NCBI GenBank assembly: GCA_944354035.1
Contig: CALVPS010000003.1
Coordinates: 1 to 64,000, forward strand
Origin: an uncultured Clostridia bacterium
Lineage (GTDB): Bacteria; Bacillota; Clostridia; Christensenellales; Borkfalkiaceae
Direction of reading: 5' to 3'
Length of the DNA stretch: 64,000 nucleotides
Under the pieces are notes generated by a model. It searched no databases. It was not told the origin of the DNA and saw only the letters and a program-made list of their open reading frames with translations. Positions 1-7,990 of the stretch are shown piece after piece (the stretch's first letter is position 1; every line of letters starts with the position of its first letter). A program made the translations under genes and the position numbers.

Positions 1-161
1 CTCGGTATATCCCTGAAAAAAGTACAGTTTCTCCGCAGTTCCCTTGATACAGAACATACGTTCCTGCCCAAAAGTCTCGCAATTTCCCGATAACTTTTCC
101 CTTTGACATAGTATTCCCGTAGACAACAGCGCTCTTCTATGGTAAAATGGCGGTAGTTCAT
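1..161 (-). CDS. IS30-family transposase, N-terminal fragment (runs off window)
   Basis: Reading the minus strand from the ATG at 161 gives a protein beginning MNYRHFTIEERCCL, followed by KGKSYREIARLLGRN and VSRELRRNC. This is the N-terminal helix-turn-helix typical of IS30 transposases, which bind the element ends; the DDE catalytic domain would lie outside the window. A GGAGGAG ribosome site sits just upstream of the ATG (about 168-175). Only 53 codons are visible, so whether the element is intact is unknown. The frame is open to the window edge. Confidence 0.85.
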   Translation of the reverse strand, partial: MNYRHFTIEERCCLREYYVKGKSYREIARLLGRNVCSVSRELRRNCTFFRDIP

Positions 162-268
162 ACAAGTCTCCTCCGGTGTAAATTTGGTTTTGCTACTCTA
201 TTTTACCACAGATTTGTATGAACTCCTTTTTTTTCTCTCAACTGTTGCGCTTAATAGTATAATTCACC
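1..268 (-). mobile_element. IS30-family insertion sequence, transposase-proximal end only
   Basis: The left edge holds one end of an IS30-type element: the start of its transposase on the minus strand, a ribosome site, and an outer end near 240-268. Read on the minus strand, that end runs from a gtgaattatactattaagcg-like stretch into gcaacagttgag, which resembles terminal inverted repeats of Firmicute IS30 elements as I remember them. The exact outer base is not certain because the other end lies outside the window and no target duplication can be compared. Confidence 0.75.
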
Positions 269-276
269 GTTGCAAT

Positions 277-306
277 AAAGACGTCTTTTTTAAAAGGCGT
301 CTTTTT
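277..306 (+). terminator. Rho-independent terminator, probably orphaned beside the IS end
   Basis: AAGACG-t-CTTTT pairs with AAAAG-g-CGTCTT with a two-base loop, followed by TTTTT. The stem has one mismatch. It lies 9-10 nt beyond the IS30 end and before the next gene, so it probably served a gene now cut off or displaced to the left of the insertion. Confidence 0.6.
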
Positions 307-429
307 ATCTGTCGCCGCGCGCGGGCCGTATAAAAGGGTAATTTCGTGCCGAACGACGAAAAAAATGCAAAAACCGACGCGATCCGCGTACCGACAGAGG
401 ATATACTGTAAAAAAATGCGGAGGAAGGC

Positions 430-1404
430 ATGGCATACGAAAAGCGGATCTGCGTGATGAAGCAAATAAAAAGGGGTTTTTCCGCGGACGGGAGTGCGCT
501 GACGGGCGCGGTATATTTTGAACGGTCGGACGGAACGCTCTGCGTTACGCCGCGCATCGGCGGGCTTTCGCCCGTGCGCGAGGGGCGGTACGCGCTTCTG
601 GTGTGGGTACAGCGCACCGTGTATTTGCTGGAGCTGCGCGGCGGCGAAACGCTCCGTCTGCAGAATACGGGGTCGCTCGGCGACGGCTGTGCCGCGCTCC
701 TTTGTTATATGCGCGACGAGGCGGAACCCGTGGCGTTCGGCCGCTGCGGCAGCGCCCCGTACGAGTACGACATACTGCTTCGCGCCGCGCCCGAACGGGA
801 AAAAAAGCGGCCGGTTCCCGTGCCGCTGCCTCCCAACGAATTGCCCGTTCCGGCAGGCCCCAACGTGCCGCGCGCGCCCGGCATTCCGCTGCCGGGCGGG
901 GAGGAGAATCCTGCCCCACAGCGCGAGCGCGCCGCCGCGCGCTACGACGACGAGGCCATTGCCGAGGACAATTATTTCGCCGCTTCCCGCCTGGATGAAG
1001 ATGCGGCGCCTGCGGCAGAAGGCGGTGCGCAAGCGGCGGGGAAAGCGGCTGCAGACCATGCGGGCGATATATGTCTGTCTACGCGCGGCACGCTTACATA
1101 TTACAACACCGTGCGCGAAGAATTGACCGAGGCGTTCTCCCGCCTGCCCGCCGATCATTCGCTGGAAGAGACGTTTCCGCAATCGCGCTGGGTAAAAAAA
1201 GAGGGGGCGCTGCTGGGGATCGTATACGAAGCGGGGCTGCCGCGCTATCTCTGCGTGGCGGTCCCCGCCGGAACGGACCCTCCCGCATGCATGCGCGGGC
1301 GCGCCGTGTTTGTTCCGCGCTCTCCTTTTTCGGAGGAAGAGGGGTTTTGGGCGATCTTTCAGGACGCCGACACGGGGGAATACGTTACGGTATCGGACAG
1401 CTGA
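430..1404 (+). CDS. Hypothetical protein with a conserved C-terminal domain
   Basis: A 324-residue protein of unknown function. The N-terminal part (about 1-105) contains a motif MKQIKRGFSADGSALTGAV; the middle (105-210) is proline/alanine-rich and looks disordered. The last 110 residues resemble a domain I recall from many Clostridia hypothetical proteins: a RWVKKEGALLGIVYEAG segment, an YLCVAVPAG strand, then FVP..PF and FWAIFQDADTGEY near the end. No signal peptide or membrane helix is visible, so it is probably cytoplasmic. The ATG at 430 is preceded by GGAGGA with suitable spacing; the internal ATG at 457 has no good site. It stands alone between the IS edge and the pckG region. Confidence 0.75.
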   Translation: MAYEKRICVMKQIKRGFSADGSALTGAVYFERSDGTLCVTPRIGGLSPVREGRYALLVWVQRTVYLLELRGGETLRLQNTGSLGDGCAALLCYMRDEAEPVAFGRCGSAPYEYDILLRAAPEREKKRPVPVPLPPNELPVPAGPNVPRAPGIPLPGGEENPAPQRERAAARYDDEAIAEDNYFAASRLDEDAAPAAEGGAQAAGKAAADHAGDICLSTRGTLTYYNTVREELTEAFSRLPADHSLEETFPQSRWVKKEGALLGIVYEAGLPRYLCVAVPAGTDPPACMRGRAVFVPRSPFSEEEGFWAIFQDADTGEYVTVSDS

Positions 1405-1575
1405 ATCGGCTGCGGCCCCAAAGCCGGGGCGCGCGCCCCGGCCCGGGTCATCCGCCTTTTTGCAGCAGATCCCGCATAACCGTATCCCGCGGCCGCCATA
1501 CTTCCCGGCCGCAAGCAGGAGTTTTCAAAGCGGCCGTATGATTTTATACGTTTTTCCCGTTCCGCTTAAAAGCAG

Positions 1576-1603
1576 TTGTTTTTTTGTTTCTTCGCCGTAT
1601 AAT
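1576..1603 (+). promoter_or_regulatory. Candidate sigma-A promoter for a small RNA or pckG leader
   Basis: TTGTTT (1576-1581), 16-base spacer, TATAAT (1598-1603). A start point near 1610 would place transcription exactly at the foot of the structured segment 1611-1676. Confidence 0.55.
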
Positions 1604-1609
1604 ATTTGC

Positions 1610-1677
1610 AAGAGCTGCATTGACCTTGACGGATCGAGGCAATAAGCCGTAAGGGCGAGAATGCAGTTCTTTTTTTA
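1610..1677 (+). ncRNA. Candidate small structured RNA or attenuator upstream of pckG
   Basis: An 11-bp outer stem (1611-1621 with 1660-1670, one G-U pair) closes two inner hairpins: CCTTGA-CGGA-TCGAGG (1624-1639) and GCC-gtaag-GGC (1646-1656). The outer stem is followed by seven T residues (1670-1676), so it is a complete intrinsic terminator with a branched interior. A good promoter starts about 1610. It could be an independent ~68-nt RNA or a terminating leader upstream of pckG, which has a second promoter at 1772. I do not recognise it as a known riboswitch class. The rest of 1405-1876 shows only a GC-rich palindrome near 1427-1445. Confidence 0.45.
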
Positions 1678-1771
1678 TTGTCGCCGCCCGATCGAAACCG
1701 GAAAAGACGAAACCGGCGCCCTTCGCATTTCTTCCCGCACGATACGAAAAAGCCTGCGCAAACGGTTTACA

Positions 1772-1799
1772 TTGACAAAATTTCGTGCTATACTATGCT
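1772..1799 (+). promoter_or_regulatory. pckG promoter
   Basis: TTGACA (1772-1777), 16-base spacer, TATGCT (1794-1799). It lies about 80 nt before the pckG start and downstream of the small-RNA terminator, so pckG can be expressed independently of it. Confidence 0.65.
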
Positions 1800-1876
1800 C
1801 GGACGAAAAGGGGCATGCGCCCTTTTTCGCATACGATTGCCCGGTTTGTATAAAAATCTTAATCGGAGGTCATAGC

Positions 1877-3646
1877 ATGACATATCCTACCAACAATAAG
1901 AAGGTCCTCGATTTCGTCAACGAAAGCGCCGCGCTCGGCTGCCCGGACGAGATCGTGTGGATCGACGGCAGCGAACAGCAGCTGGAAGCCCTTCGCAAAG
2001 AGGCGTGCTCCACGGGCGAAATGATCAAGCTCAATCAGGAAAAACTTCCCGGCTGCTACTACCACCGCACAGCGGAAAACGACGTCGCCCGCGTAGAGGC
2101 GCGCACCTTTATCTGCTGCAAAAACAAGGAAGACGCCGGCCCCAACAACTATTGGATGGATCCGCAGGAAGCGTACGCCATGTGCAAGGAGATCGCCCGC
2201 GGCAAAATGAAGGGCCGCAAAATGTACGTTATCCCCTATTCCATGGGCGTGGTCGGTTCGTCGTTCTCCAAGATCGGCATCGAGGTGACCGACTCCATTT
2301 ATGTCGTTTTGAACATGGCCATTATGACGCGCGTCGGGCTGGATTGTTATAAGGCGCTCGGCCCGGACGGCGACTTTATCAAGGGGTATCACAGCAAGTG
2401 CGACATCGACCCCGAAAAGCGCTACATTATGCATTTCCCGGAGGACGACACCATCATCTCCGTCAACTCCGGCTACGGCGGCAACGTATTGCTTGGTAAA
2501 AAGTGCTTTGCGCTGCGCATCGCCTCGTATCTCGGCAAAAACGAGGGCTGGATGGCAGAGCACATGTTGATTTTGGGCGTCACCTATCCGGACGGCAGCA
2601 AAAAGTACCTGGCGGCGGCCTTCCCCTCCGCCTGCGGAAAGACCAACCTTGCCATGCTCATCCCGCCCAAACACTATCTGGAAATGGGCTATAAGGTGGA
2701 ATGCGTTGGCGACGATATCGCCTGGATCCGCGTGGGCAAAGACGGCCGCCTTTGGGCGGTGAACCCCGAAAACGGATTTTTCGGCGTGGCGCCCGGCACC
2801 AACGAAAAGAGCAATCCCAACGCGCTTGCAGCCACCCGCAAAAATACCATCTTTACCAACGTCGCCCTCGATCCTGCCGACAACACCGTATGGTGGGAGG
2901 GACTTACCAAATCCGCGCCCGAAAAGCTGATCGATTGGCTGGGCCACGATTGGACGCCCGCGTCCGGCGTAAAGGCGGCGCATCCCAACTCGCGCTTTAC
3001 GGCGCCCGCCGTCAATTGCCCCTGCCTCTCCGAGGCGTTCAACTCCAAAGAGGGCGTTCCGCTCGACGCCATTGTGTTCGGCGGCAGAAGGGCCACCACT
3101 ACGCCCCTTGTGTATCAGTCGCGCGATTGGGATCACGGCGTGTTTGTGGGCTCGATCATGAGTTCCGAAACCACCGCGGCCGCTACGGGAGCCACGGGCG
3201 TGCTGCGCCACGACCCCATGGCGATGAAGCCGTTTGCCGGGTATCATATGGGCGATTACTTTGCACACTGGATCGAGATGGGCAAAAAAGTGAAGAACCC
3301 GCCTAAAATTTTTAACGTCAACTGGTTCCGTCAGGACGAGAACGGCGAATTTTTGTGGCCGGGATTCGGCGACAACATGCGCGTGCTCGACTGGATCTTA
3401 AAGCGCTGCGCCGGCACGGTCGACGCGCGAGAGACGGCCATCGGTTACGTTCCCTACGCCGACGATATCGACCTTGAGGGGCTTTCTTACGAAAAGGAGA
3501 CGCTCGAGCGCATTCTGTATGTCGATAAGGCGCGCTGGCGCGCCGAGGCGGACGAGATCGGGACGTTCTACGAACAGTTCGGCGACCGTTTGCCCAAAGA
3601 ACTCAACGAAAGCCTCGAAACGCTGAAAAAGAATTGTGAGGCATAA
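1877..3646 (+). CDS. pckG: Phosphoenolpyruvate carboxykinase (GTP)
   Basis: A 589-residue cytosolic enzyme interconverting oxaloacetate + GTP and phosphoenolpyruvate + GDP + CO2. In anaerobic Firmicutes it can run in the gluconeogenic or the CO2-fixing direction. The kinase-1 P-loop FPSACGKTNLAM lies at residues 249-260 and includes the reactive cysteine (C253) typical of the GTP-dependent family rather than the ATP-type pckA. The substrate-loop segment PYSMGVVGSSFSKIGIEVTD and the length agree with the family. The frame is open upstream to 1661, but the ATG at 1877 has GGAGG at 1866-1870 and matches the usual N-terminus. Transcribed alone; a strong terminator follows at 3730. Confidence 0.95.
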   Translation: MTYPTNNKKVLDFVNESAALGCPDEIVWIDGSEQQLEALRKEACSTGEMIKLNQEKLPGCYYHRTAENDVARVEARTFICCKNKEDAGPNNYWMDPQEAYAMCKEIARGKMKGRKMYVIPYSMGVVGSSFSKIGIEVTDSIYVVLNMAIMTRVGLDCYKALGPDGDFIKGYHSKCDIDPEKRYIMHFPEDDTIISVNSGYGGNVLLGKKCFALRIASYLGKNEGWMAEHMLILGVTYPDGSKKYLAAAFPSACGKTNLAMLIPPKHYLEMGYKVECVGDDIAWIRVGKDGRLWAVNPENGFFGVAPGTNEKSNPNALAATRKNTIFTNVALDPADNTVWWEGLTKSAPEKLIDWLGHDWTPASGVKAAHPNSRFTAPAVNCPCLSEAFNSKEGVPLDAIVFGGRRATTTPLVYQSRDWDHGVFVGSIMSSETTAAATGATGVLRHDPMAMKPFAGYHMGDYFAHWIEMGKKVKNPPKIFNVNWFRQDENGEFLWPGFGDNMRVLDWILKRCAGTVDARETAIGYVPYADDIDLEGLSYEKETLERILYVDKARWRAEADEIGTFYEQFGDRLPKELNESLETLKKNCEA

Positions 3647-3729
3647 GGGGCCTTTTGAAAAAGCCGACGCTTTTCGTCCCTGCAGCTTGCGCAAGGGGTG
3701 GGAATGCAAAATAAGACGACATACCGCCG

Positions 3730-3764
3730 AAGGGGGCACGGATCCGTGCCCCCTTAATTTTTTT
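3730..3764 (+). terminator. Terminator after pckG
   Basis: An 11-bp stem (3730-3740 with 3745-3755, loop GATC) rich in G/C is followed by a run of T residues at 3758-3764. It closes the pckG transcript; nothing coding is seen between the stop at 3646 and here. Confidence 0.85.
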
Positions 3765-3929
3765 GCGGAGCGGAAAAGGGGTATGGAACGGAGACGGTTT
3801 TTCAGCTCCCGCGGTCTTCGTTCGGCGGGCAACGCGAGCCGGGGAGACAGACGGGCATGCGGAGCCGATCGCGTATGAGCCGCATAAAAATGTTATAAAG
3901 AAAAAGTTTTTGAAAATTTCGTTCACCTA

Positions 3930-3958
3930 TGGACAAAGGGGCGCGCGGCTGGTATAAT
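3930..3958 (+). promoter_or_regulatory. hppA promoter
   Basis: TGGACA (3930-3935), 17-base spacer, TATAAT (3953-3958). The roughly 50-nt leader can form a hairpin with a CACACC / GGTGTG stem (about 3974-4000) just before the ribosome site, which may affect translation. No other gene is seen in 3647-4015. Confidence 0.75.
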
Positions 3959-4015
3959 AAAGACAGCCGGGCACACACCGACGGGACCACCGCAAGGTGT
4001 GGAAAGGAGGGACGC

Positions 4016-6217
4016 ATGCAGCTTAATCTTCTTACAATGATCGTTGTGGCGGCAGTCGTTTTGTCCGTTTCGTATGCGGCGCTCAACTATGCGCTGACCA
4101 AAAAGATAAGCGAAGGTTCGCCGCGCATGCGGGAGATCGCCGCCGCCATCCGCGAGGGCGCCGACGCGTTTTTGCGGTACGAATACAAGTTGGTCGCGCC
4201 GATCGCGCTGGGCGTGGCCGCGTTGGTGGCGCTGTTTATTGCCTGGCAGGCGGGCGTCGCCTTTTTGCTGGGCGCGGTCCTTTCGGGGGCGGCCGGGTTT
4301 GTGGGCATGAAGATCGCCACCTGCGCCAACGTGCGCGTCGCCCACGTGGCCGATCGGACGCGAAGCGTGGGCAAGACGCTGAAAGTCGCCTTTCGCGGCG
4401 GATCGGTCATGGGTTTATGCGTGGCGGGATTTGCGCTGTTCGGCATCCTCGTCGTGTATCTTTGTTTCGGCTGGGCGGGCGGCATGCTCGGATTGGACGA
4501 GGCAGGCAAGGTGGCAGAGCAGGTCAATCCCGTCACCGGGCAGAGCTACAACCTCTCCGTCATCCTCTCCGGCTATGCGTTGGGCTGCAGCGTGATCGCC
4601 ATGTTCAACCGCGTGGGCGGCGGCATTTATACCAAGGCCGCGGATATGGGCGCCGACCTTGTCGGCAAGACCGAGGCCCACATCCCGGAAGACGATCCGC
4701 GCAACCCCGCCACCATTGCCGACAACGTGGGCGATAACGTGGGCGACGTAGCGGGCCTGGGCGCCGATCTGTTGGAGAGCTACGTGGGCGCCATTTTGGC
4801 CACCGTGATCCTTGCGATCGAAATTTTTGTACATACGGCGGCATTCTCTTCGCAGACGCTGCTGTTAAAGATGATGCTGTTCCCCATCGTGTTTGCGGGG
4901 ATCGGGTTGATCGGCTGCATTGCGGGCATCTGCGTGCCGCTGCTCATCCGCCGCGATACGGCGCGTCCGCAGGCGCGGCTGAACCTCTCTACCTGGATCT
5001 CCGCAGGCGCGGCGCTGGTCGGCGGCTGCGTGCTGAGCGTGCTGCTGTTCGGGGAGGAGACGGAGCTGGCCGCCGCCAAATTGCGCGCGGGACCGATCAC
5101 GCCGTGGATCGCCTCCGCCATCGGCATCGTGGCGGGCATCCTTATCGGGATCGTCTCGGAGTACTATACGGGCGATCGCTATAAACCCACCCGCAGGATC
5201 GCCGCCGCCAGCCGCGGCGGGCCCGCGCTCACCATAACAAGCGGCATGGCAACGGGGATGATCTCTTGTCTGCTGCCCGTGCTTATTTTGGGCGCGGCGG
5301 TATTTGCCTGCTGCGCGGTGGGGGGCATGTACGGGGTCGGCTGCGGCGCCATGGGCATGCTCTCGTTTGTGGCGGCCACCGTGTCGGTGGATACCTACGG
5401 CCCCATCAGCGACAACGCGGGCGGCATTGCCGAGATGAGCGGGCTGGATCCCGAGGTGCGCGTCATCACCGATACGCTGGACAGCGTTGGAAATACCACC
5501 GCCGCCATCGGCAAGGGGTTTGCCATCGGTTCGGCGGCGCTGGCCACCATGTCGATGATGAGCAGCTATTTATATGCGGCCGCCGACAAGGCGCTTACCC
5601 AAACGCTGTCGCTGAACATTATTTCCGGCGACGTGCTGGTGGGGGCGCTGCTGGGCGCCGCGCTGCCCTTCTTGTTCAGCGGGCTGCTCATTCATGCCGT
5701 TACGCACTCCGCGCAGAAGATGGTAAACGAGGTGCGTCGGCAATTTCACGAGATCCCCGGTCTGCTGGAGGGGACGGCAAAGCCCGACTACAAGTCGTGC
5801 ATCACCATCGCCTCGCAGGGGGCGCTCCGCCGCATGATCGCCCCCGCGGCGATCGCCGTGGCCGTTCCCGTCGTGTGCGGATTTTTGTTCGGCGCGGGGT
5901 TTGTGGGCGGCATTCTCATCGGCGCCACGCTGACGGCGATCATGCTCGCCATCTATGCCGGCAACGCGGGCGGCGCGTGGGACAACGCCAAAAAGTACAT
6001 CGAAAAGGGCGGCGAAGAGGGCTGCGGCAAGGGCTCGCCCGCACACGACGCGGCCGTGGTGGGCGACACGGTGGGCGATCCGTTAAAGGATACGGTCGGG
6101 CCCTCGCTGAACATTCTCATCAAGATCATGAGCACCGTTTCGCTCGTGTGTGTGGTGGTGTTCGGGAACTTTAATTTAATGAGCGCCATTCCCGGATTTT
6201 CCGGGCTGTTCGGATAA
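4016..6217 (+). CDS. hppA: Membrane-bound ion-pumping pyrophosphatase, K+-dependent type
   Basis: A 733-residue, many-pass membrane protein that hydrolyses pyrophosphate and pumps H+ or Na+ outwards. The catalytic loop is intact: DMGADLVGKTEAHIPEDD followed by NPATIADNVGDNVGDVAG (about residues 213-250) supplies the Asp/Lys set that binds Mg-PPi. The sequence GNTTAAIGKG at 492-501 has Ala at 497 and Gly at 499, the K+-dependent signature; K+-independent pumps carry Lys and Thr there. Whether the pumped ion is Na+ or H+ cannot be read safely by eye. ATG 4016 has AAAGGAGG at 4003-4010; the frame's upstream extension to 3929 lies within the promoter and is rejected. A small gene follows 9 nt after the stop. 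Confidence 0.95.
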   Translation: MQLNLLTMIVVAAVVLSVSYAALNYALTKKISEGSPRMREIAAAIREGADAFLRYEYKLVAPIALGVAALVALFIAWQAGVAFLLGAVLSGAAGFVGMKIATCANVRVAHVADRTRSVGKTLKVAFRGGSVMGLCVAGFALFGILVVYLCFGWAGGMLGLDEAGKVAEQVNPVTGQSYNLSVILSGYALGCSVIAMFNRVGGGIYTKAADMGADLVGKTEAHIPEDDPRNPATIADNVGDNVGDVAGLGADLLESYVGAILATVILAIEIFVHTAAFSSQTLLLKMMLFPIVFAGIGLIGCIAGICVPLLIRRDTARPQARLNLSTWISAGAALVGGCVLSVLLFGEETELAAAKLRAGPITPWIASAIGIVAGILIGIVSEYYTGDRYKPTRRIAAASRGGPALTITSGMATGMISCLLPVLILGAAVFACCAVGGMYGVGCGAMGMLSFVAATVSVDTYGPISDNAGGIAEMSGLDPEVRVITDTLDSVGNTTAAIGKGFAIGSAALATMSMMSSYLYAAADKALTQTLSLNIISGDVLVGALLGAALPFLFSGLLIHAVTHSAQKMVNEVRRQFHEIPGLLEGTAKPDYKSCITIASQGALRRMIAPAAIAVAVPVVCGFLFGAGFVGGILIGATLTAIMLAIYAGNAGGAWDNAKKYIEKGGEEGCGKGSPAHDAAVVGDTVGDPLKDTVGPSLNILIKIMSTVSLVCVVVFGNFNLMSAIPGFSGLFG

Positions 6218-6226
6218 GGAGCAACG

Positions 6227-6592
6227 ATGACCGAAGACGAAAAGATCGCCCGTCTGTTTGACTTTTTAACGCAGAGCGGGTTTGCATTCGAGCGCGATTA
6301 CAGCAAGGGGACCGACTCCACCTGCACGCAGATCTACCGCTTTAAGCAGAATGCGGCAAATTATTTGGAATTTCGCGTGCTGAGTGAGCGCGAGCGCGGC
6401 CTGGTGGTGTGCGTCGGCGGCGAAAAGCGCTTTCCTTCGCTGGAAAAGCGGTACGGCGGAGCCGTCCGTGCCTGGAAGATAGGGCGCTTCTTCGGCAAGG
6501 GCGATATCTGGCAGCTGTATGCCGCCCTCTGCCGCCGCGAGATCGAAAAAACAGGCAGCCTGTTCGGACTGCGGGTGCAGGCGGCGCCGTAG
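6227..6592 (+). CDS. Small hypothetical protein cotranscribed with hppA
   Basis: A 121-residue basic protein, not recognised. It has no signal or membrane helix and begins MTEDEKIARLFDFLTQSG; the centre has a beta-rich YLEFRVLSERERGLVVCVGG segment. It starts 9 nt after the hppA stop with AAGGAG upstream of the ATG, so it is almost certainly in the hppA transcript. A role linked to the pyrophosphatase is only guilt by association. A strong terminator follows at 6777. Confidence 0.75.
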   Translation: MTEDEKIARLFDFLTQSGFAFERDYSKGTDSTCTQIYRFKQNAANYLEFRVLSERERGLVVCVGGEKRFPSLEKRYGGAVRAWKIGRFFGKGDIWQLYAALCRREIEKTGSLFGLRVQAAP

Positions 6593-6776
6593 CGCCGCCC
6601 GGTATCCGCCCCCCCCCGGTTCGCGCTGCGCGCCGCCCCCTTAAAACAAAGCGGCAAGGGGGATAAGAGAAGGGAGGAGCGCCGCGCCCGCCCTTCGGCC
6701 CCCTAACGCCGATAAGGCGGGACGCCCGGTTCCGAGCCTTGTCCCTTTTAACGCCGGGAGCGGAGGTCCGCATCTC

Positions 6777-6823
6777 GCCCCCCCCTTAAAATGCCCGACG
6801 GAGCGGTAAGGGGGGCTTTTTTT
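6777..6823 (+). terminator. Terminator of the hppA operon
   Basis: A GCCCCCC-TTA arm at 6777-6787 pairs with TAA-GGGGGGC (6807-6816), then seven T residues (6817-6823). It lies in the otherwise non-coding GC-rich stretch 6593-6991, which also holds a CGCCCCTTT/AAAGGGGCG hairpin near 6881-6907 that could end the opposing DeoR-type gene. Nothing else supported was seen there. Confidence 0.75.
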
Positions 6824-6991
6824 GCTCTCCAACGCCGCAGACGTTACGGGGCCCCGCAGGGGCGGGGGCTAATGAACAAGGGCGCCCCTTTAAAACAAAA
6901 AGGGGCGCGGGGGAGCCCCCCTGCCCCATACCGCCCGGAAAAGGACGTCGGTTTTTACTTGCGCAGATAAACGCGCGGATCGCCCCCGCCG

Positions 6992-7750
6992 CTACATCAC
7001 CACGATATTTTTATCGGAGAACAGCGCTTTTAGTTCGGGCGGGAAGTTGTCGTCTGTGATCAGAACGTCGATATCTTCCACATGCGCAAAGGTGTACGGC
7101 ATGATCTTGCCGATCTTGGAGCTGTCGAGCATCATATACGTCGCCTGTGCCTTGGCGCGTGCAAGCTTCAGCAGGTCGGCCTCTATCTGCGCTCCGCAGG
7201 AAAAGCCGTTTTCCGGCGTAAAGGCCGAGGCGGAGATGACGGCAAGCTCAAAATTCGTGTTGTCGAAGTAGGCCTTTGCCACGGGCGAGGCCGTGGAAAG
7301 ATTTTCCTTCATTACCTGCCCCCCCAGCATGGTCACGTTCAGGTTTTTCTTTTGCGACAGCTCTATGGCCACCGCCAGCCCGTTGGTAAACACGTGCAGG
7401 TTTTTATCGGGCAGTTCCTTGGCAAGATACATCGCCGTGGTGCCGCCGTCCATGAACAGCGAGCAGTTTTCGTCGATCAGGCTTGCCGCCTTTTGGGCGA
7501 TCTTGATTTTTTCGTCGGTGTGGATGACCGTCTTTTTGGTGTACGGCTCGCCCGAGACCTTTTGCACCTCTTTCACCGACATGGCCCCGCCGCGCACGCG
7601 GATGATGCGGCCCTCTTGTTCCAATTGGAAGAGGTCGCGCCGCAGCGTCATCTGCGATACGGCCGGGAAAAACTCGTCTAACTGTTCCAGCGTAAGTTTT
7701 CCGCGCTTATCCAGCAGCTCGGCAATTTCTTCTATGCGTTCCCGTTTCAT
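6992..7750 (-). CDS. DeoR/GlpR-family transcriptional repressor
   Basis: A 252-residue regulator. An N-terminal winged helix (residues 1-57) with VSQMTLRRDLFQLEQEG as recognition region and the family signature IIRVRGGA is followed by the DeoR C-terminal sugar-phosphate sensing domain, with DGGTTAMYLAKEL and FTNGLAVAIEL motifs. Such proteins usually repress sugar or polyol catabolism and respond to a phosphorylated sugar. No sugar operon adjoins it, so the target is unknown; it may act on itself or the divergent gene. The start at 7750 has GGAGGG upstream. The same frame is open much further upstream, across the promoter and the antisense of the next gene, but that part is not real. Confidence 0.9.
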   Translation of the reverse strand: MKRERIEEIAELLDKRGKLTLEQLDEFFPAVSQMTLRRDLFQLEQEGRIIRVRGGAMSVKEVQKVSGEPYTKKTVIHTDEKIKIAQKAASLIDENCSLFMDGGTTAMYLAKELPDKNLHVFTNGLAVAIELSQKKNLNVTMLGGQVMKENLSTASPVAKAYFDNTNFELAVISASAFTPENGFSCGAQIEADLLKLARAKAQATYMMLDSSKIGKIMPYTFAHVEDIDVLITDDNFPPELKALFSDKNIVVM

Positions 7751-7767
7751 GTTACCCTCCATGTAAA

Positions 7768-7796
7768 ATTTTAACATATTTTTTGAAAAAAAGCAA
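7768..7796 (-). promoter_or_regulatory. Promoter of the DeoR-family gene
   Basis: On the minus strand: TTGCTT (7796-7791), 17-base spacer, TAAAAT (7773-7768), about 18 nt before the start codon. The AT-rich intergenic 7751-7955 also contains two similar gctttgcaat-type segments (about 7820-7840 and 7895-7910), candidate operator half-sites. Confidence 0.6.
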
Positions 7797-7955
7797 GTAA
7801 AGCGTGCAAATTTTTTCATAAAATTGCAAAGCAATGGCGAAAACCAAAAAATTTTAACAGAACTTTCCAACAAATTGATAAAACATTTCACAATAACGAT
7901 TGCAAAGCGAACAACTATTATATGCGGCGCCGCGGCGTTTTGCAGCGGAGAACGC

Positions 7956-7984
7956 TTGCGTTTTTTTTGCGGCAGTGCTATAAT
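7956..7984 (+). promoter_or_regulatory. Promoter placing the transcript start at the ATG (leaderless)
   Basis: TTGCGT (7956-7961), 17-base spacer, TATAAT (7979-7984). The expected start point is 7990-7992, which coincides with the A of the ATG at 7991, so no ribosome-binding site is possible on this transcript. Confidence 0.6.
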
Positions 7985-7990
7985 TTTTTT

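Noticed and set aside
238..1182. Long minus-strand open frame opposite the first hypothetical protein
   Set aside because: It is the antisense of a gene with a good ribosome site; its protein is arginine-rich and low in order, as expected for GC-rich shadows.
1859..3268. 469-codon minus-strand frame across pckG
   Set aside because: Histidine/arginine-rich antisense of a highly conserved gene; no ribosome site or family match.
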